A stretch of DNA of 64,000 bases from Atrina japonica (Eukaryota > Mollusca > Bivalvia > Pterioida > Pinnidae): contig BROG01000401.1 in the NCBI GenBank assembly GCA_030159075.1, positions 124,001 through 188,000 on the forward strand. The letters are read 5' to 3'. The translations under genes were made by a program, and so were the position numbers. Position 1 is the first letter of the stretch. Every line of letters starts with the position of its first letter. This document shows, one piece after another, positions 63,301 to 64,000 of the stretch. The notes beneath the pieces are model-generated. The model was not told the DNA's origin. It made no database searches and saw only the letters and a list, made by a program, of their open reading frames with translations.

Positions 63301-63984
63301 TAGACTTTTTCTCTTCTTTAAATGCCATTCCTCATTTCAAAATACATCAAAATGTATGGAAGAATCTATGATGTTAAGTCTAAACATGAAAGCGTTGAAA
63401 TTTCAAGTTGGCTTAAAACATCATTGCAATGGAAGCTTTAGTCACGGAAGGTAAACATTGCCGTTTTGCAGATCTTGTATTGTAACAAAAAGTTATATAC
63501 CATAATATATGATATGGATCAATGCTTAATAAAATGAGCAAAACATTCTCACATTTCATCGTACGGTAAATTGAATTATTCCCTCCAAAAACGGTTTATA
63601 ATTAACTAAATGTTATCGTTTTAATAATCAATTTTTTTTTTTAATCTGTTTATATGTTATCGCTTTTACAATCATTTCAACATACACATGTAACCTCTTT
63701 TGTACACTTTTAGTCTACGTTATTTCCCCAATGCTTTACTAAAGATATCAGGAAATGAGAATTGAAGGTTTGTATCCATGACAACTTGATTTTGTTATCA
63801 CCATATGATCAGCAATTGTTCTAATTTTCACATTTTGCAGATGGACGGTTACATATATTCATAAACGTCGTTAATCCGACAATTTCAACCGCCGACAGCA
63901 TTTTACCGAGAAAAAAAAATGTACTTGATGTTACTTACTGTCGATATACCAGAATTTACAGTTTCCGACATCATCAGTATGATT
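53170..63984 (-). CDS. CHST15-like: Carbohydrate sulfotransferase 15-like gene, multi-exon, 5'-partial
   Basis: This gene encodes the sulfotransferase domain of a GalNAc 4-sulfate 6-O-sulfotransferase (CHST15) family protein, a Golgi type II membrane enzyme family that moves sulfate from PAPS onto glycosaminoglycan chains. Coding exons on the minus strand are 62046-61912, 59990-59834, 59381-59225, 55072-54925 and 53357-53170, with a doubtful upstream exon at 63984-63939. All internal junctions are GT-AG and phases agree (1, 1, 2, 0, 1). Seen motifs, in order: SDYIDMFDKAA, ITGEASASVFW, IICVRNPSKRLFSDYLYF (the 3'-phosphate-binding segment of PAPS sulfotransferases), NKSADDFH, GMYSVFLQDWL, and the C-terminal ITRELLDEFYKPYNEKLAEI. 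About 260 residues are visible. The membrane anchor and the 5'-PAPS loop must lie beyond the window. Similarity to vertebrate CHST15 is from recall of the family, not a search. The substrate is inferred. The intact exons suggest a recently functional gene; the upstream TGA leaves open that it is a pseudogene. Confidence 0.85.
53339..53666 (-). repeat. 51-bp in-frame tandem array carrying repeated splice acceptors
   Basis: The unit is 51 bp and occurs about 6.4 times. Potential exon starts on the minus strand are at 53357, 53408, 53459, 53510, 53561, 53612 and 53663, exactly 51 bp apart. Each follows a pyrimidine-rich tract ending in ttttacag, ttttatag or ttattttag. The translated unit is KLSREDLVYDTIISFIG (17 aa) with no stop, so any acceptor preserves the frame. 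Six copies read AG|GTAAAC; only the copy next to the exon body reads AG|GAAAAC. Copy-specific variants change stepwise along the array (acag then atag; cacatg, then cacgtg, then tacgtg), which suggests growth by successive local duplication. Confidence 0.95.
54313..54766. mobile_element. ~450-bp TIR element in the last intron
   Basis: The left end tactggtgtgggacctattc, then tcggac, and the right end (reverse complement tactggtgcggtacctattc, then ttggac) are inverted. Internal tgcctattgtcggac and gtccgacaatagg also pair. No transposase frame. Confidence 0.75.
54925..55072 (-). CDS. CHST15-like: CHST15-like exon: GMYSVFLQDWL to FLQL
   Basis: This 148-bp exon has acceptor catttatag (AG at 55074-55073) and donor A|GTGAGT (54925/54924). 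It encodes VRIRLGMYSVFLQDWLKVFP, then ILVLTLEEYAENL and KIFKFLQL, with one base left over. The pattern G-Y-x-V-x-L-x-x-W-L followed by L-x-L-E-x-Y is a typical sulfotransferase C-terminal half. The leftover A combines with GT or GA of the next exon to give Ser or Arg, depending on which acceptor of the tandem array is used. Confidence 0.92.
55923..57840. mobile_element. 1.9-kb element with internal ~165-bp array
   Basis: The left end caagaggtccaaagggcctt, then aagtcgctcacctgg, and the right end cacttggcccttcgggccag, then atgagctaaaa, are imperfectly inverted (shared agggcc, aagt, gctca). Flanking regions use phrases such as ttggttcttgagaac that recur in related elements at 6331 and 51950. No transposase or RT frame was recognised, so it is probably non-autonomous. 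Confidence 0.75.
56140..57240. repeat. ~165-bp tandem array inside the 1.9-kb element
   Basis: The phrase ctctatctattatacttttc recurs near 56340, 56493, 56655, 56818, 56985 and 57156 (spacings 153-171 bp). It is accompanied each time by ggcaacctgacaatttcgg, atctttgcatgctgaacatt and tccacttaaaaggggaaa variants. About six to seven diverged units. Confidence 0.9.
58048..58513 (+). mobile_element. ~0.5-kb dispersed repeat of unknown class (copy 2)
   Basis: This is the counterpart of 13448-13995: acttgattcattatttcgaa, gaatttggaattatgtttga, gaactgtatattagccggaa, aaaacactggggatgttt and gagatgacagctttaa in the same order. It lies in the intron between exons 59225 and 55072. Confidence 0.8.
59225..59381 (-). 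CDS. CHST15-like: CHST15-like exon: LFSDYLYF, NKSADDFH, conserved cysteines
   Basis: This 157-bp exon has acceptor ttttttgcag (AG at 59383-59382) and donor AAA|GTGAGT (59225/59224). It encodes 52 residues: LFSDYLYFTAQNKSADDFHK, then a segment with NNC and YCVYNKT. The NKSADDFH and CVYN segments and their two cysteines match the pattern I recall for vertebrate CHST15. The exon ends in phase 0 and joins VRIRLGMYSVF in the next exon. Confidence 0.92.
59430..59530 (+). mobile_element. MITE family B fragment
   Basis: The motifs cttaactgataaagtcttat, tgacagaaaccattgttttg and gcatttgctttggtgttt, close behind the acceptor of exon 59381-59225 on the opposite strand. Confidence 0.6.
59834..59990 (-). 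CDS. CHST15-like: CHST15-like exon: GEAS motif to 3'-PAPS-binding motif
   Basis: This 157-bp exon has acceptor ttatcttcag (AG at 59992-59991) and donor AG|GTGAGA (59834/59833). It encodes GEASASVFWENDDWW, then AEYIRHVIPNAKIIICVRNPSKR. The VRNPSKR segment starts the 3'-phosphate-binding site and is completed by LFSDYLYF in the next exon, since the arginine codon AG|G is split. The longer open frame upstream (to 60360) is intronic microsatellite translation and should not be called protein. Confidence 0.9.
60013..60110. repeat. (TA)n/(TG)n mixed low complexity
   Basis: A short TA run followed by degenerate TG repeats, in the intron between exons 62046 and 59990. Confidence 0.9.
60228..60331. 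repeat. (GATA)n then (GAAA)n microsatellite
   Basis: About 17 GATA units (with one AAAG interruption) and about 7 GAAA units, in the same intron. Confidence 0.97.
60340..61590. other. Intron of the CHST15-like gene, unassigned sequence
   Basis: A 99-codon minus-strand frame at 60622-60921 has no recognised domain and lies within the intron. Confidence 0.4.
61595..61800 (+). mobile_element. SINE family 1, 5'-truncated copy
   Basis: It starts at cctgtccttcggatgagaca, continues gtgtcggcacgttaaagaac and cttgagtgggacgttaaaca, and ends with a (caaa)n tail. The tRNA-like head is absent. It lies about 110 bp from the donor of exon 62046-61912. Confidence 0.9.
61912..62046 (-). CDS. CHST15-like: CHST15-like exon: YIDMFD segment to ITG
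   Basis: This 135-bp exon has acceptor ttctacacag at 62047-62056 and donor G|GTAAAA at 61912/61911. It encodes about 44 residues, including SDYIDMFDKAALHIEKK and ending YHHIITG, where the last glycine codon is split. The family pattern here is a YLDLF-type helix followed, one exon later, by the TGEAS motif. The downstream intron (1.9 kb) contains a truncated SINE and a GATA/GAAA microsatellite. Confidence 0.85.
62236..62553. mobile_element. MITE family A, uninterrupted copy
   Basis: It contains gatatacaattacaaaaaag, ttacattcctatatattttg, gtatatgcataccacagtgg and gttattgtatatcaagtata, and ends tttggtaaacacagctcata. It serves as the empty-site reference for the interrupted copy at 55127-57887. 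Confidence 0.75.
62560..63935. other. Intron of the CHST15-like gene, unassigned AT-rich sequence
   Basis: No repeat or additional exon was recognised. Confidence 0.4.
63939..63984 (-). pseudogene. Candidate upstream exon of the CHST15-like gene, with in-frame TGA just 5'
   Basis: The donor is good (exon ends ...ATCGACA, then GTAAGT), and its phase (one base carried over) matches the acceptor at 62046. Reading in that frame gives NHTDDVGNCKFWYIDR leading into RRLNYTD. This resembles the region around the KEPHWW-type motif of CHST15 proteins, although the KEP part is not conserved. Going upstream, the frame meets TGA at 63987-63985, and no AG acceptor occurs between that stop and the exon. 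Either the gene carries a premature stop here, or the resemblance is chance and the true exon lies outside the window. Confidence 0.4.
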
Positions 63985-64000
63985 TCAGAACAAAAGTTCA

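Overview
The window looks like AT-rich, repeat-dominated nuclear DNA from a lophotrochozoan animal, most likely a bivalve mollusc. The evidence is introns with GT-AG borders, two tRNA-derived SINE families, many short inverted-repeat elements of a type I associate with bivalves, long (TA)n and (GA)n microsatellites, and no bacterial-type gene packing. The species call is inference, not measurement.

Only one gene is well supported. It lies on the minus strand at the right end (53170 to about 63984) and encodes the sulfotransferase domain of a carbohydrate sulfotransferase 15-like (GalNAc 4-sulfate 6-O-sulfotransferase family) protein. Five exons (62046-61912, 59990-59834, 59381-59225, 55072-54925, 53357-53170) join in consistent phase with good donors and acceptors. 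A sixth, upstream candidate exon (63984-63939) is probably cut by the window edge and shows an in-frame TGA. The N-terminus and the 5'-PAPS-binding loop lie outside the window. The most unusual structure is at the last intron/exon border. A 51-bp in-frame tandem array (about 6.4 copies, 53339-53666) repeats the splice acceptor itself, so there are seven evenly spaced AG acceptors that all keep the reading frame. Six of the seven are immediately followed by GTAAAC, giving an AG|GT arrangement like a recursive splice site.

Layout from left to right: 0-5 kb holds a GATA microsatellite split by a MITE, a SINE fragment, (TA)n/(TG)n arrays and an inverted-repeat element. 5-12 kb holds several MITEs, the end of a larger mollusc-type element, a ~2.4-kb element with inverted ends, and a 550-bp foldback element. 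12-18 kb holds a decayed Ty3/gypsy retrotransposon (gag, protease and RT remnants, no integrase seen), bracketed by short direct repeats. 18-24 kb holds SINEs, a ~460-bp TA-flanked MITE and microsatellites. 24.5-25.5 kb holds a broken reverse transcriptase on the minus strand, interrupted by (AT)n. 25.5-31 kb holds SINEs and a 43-bp satellite array that appears to have grown out of a dispersed repeat. 31-44 kb is mostly unassigned AT-rich DNA with microsatellites and MITEs. 44.8-46.6 kb is a ~25-bp minisatellite with higher-order structure. 47-53 kb is microsatellites, SINEs and unassigned DNA. 53-64 kb is the sulfotransferase gene, whose introns carry nested transposable elements.

I assigned no other protein-coding gene. 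Most other ORFs are microsatellite or minisatellite translations, lie in repeats, or begin at a non-ATG codon without further support.
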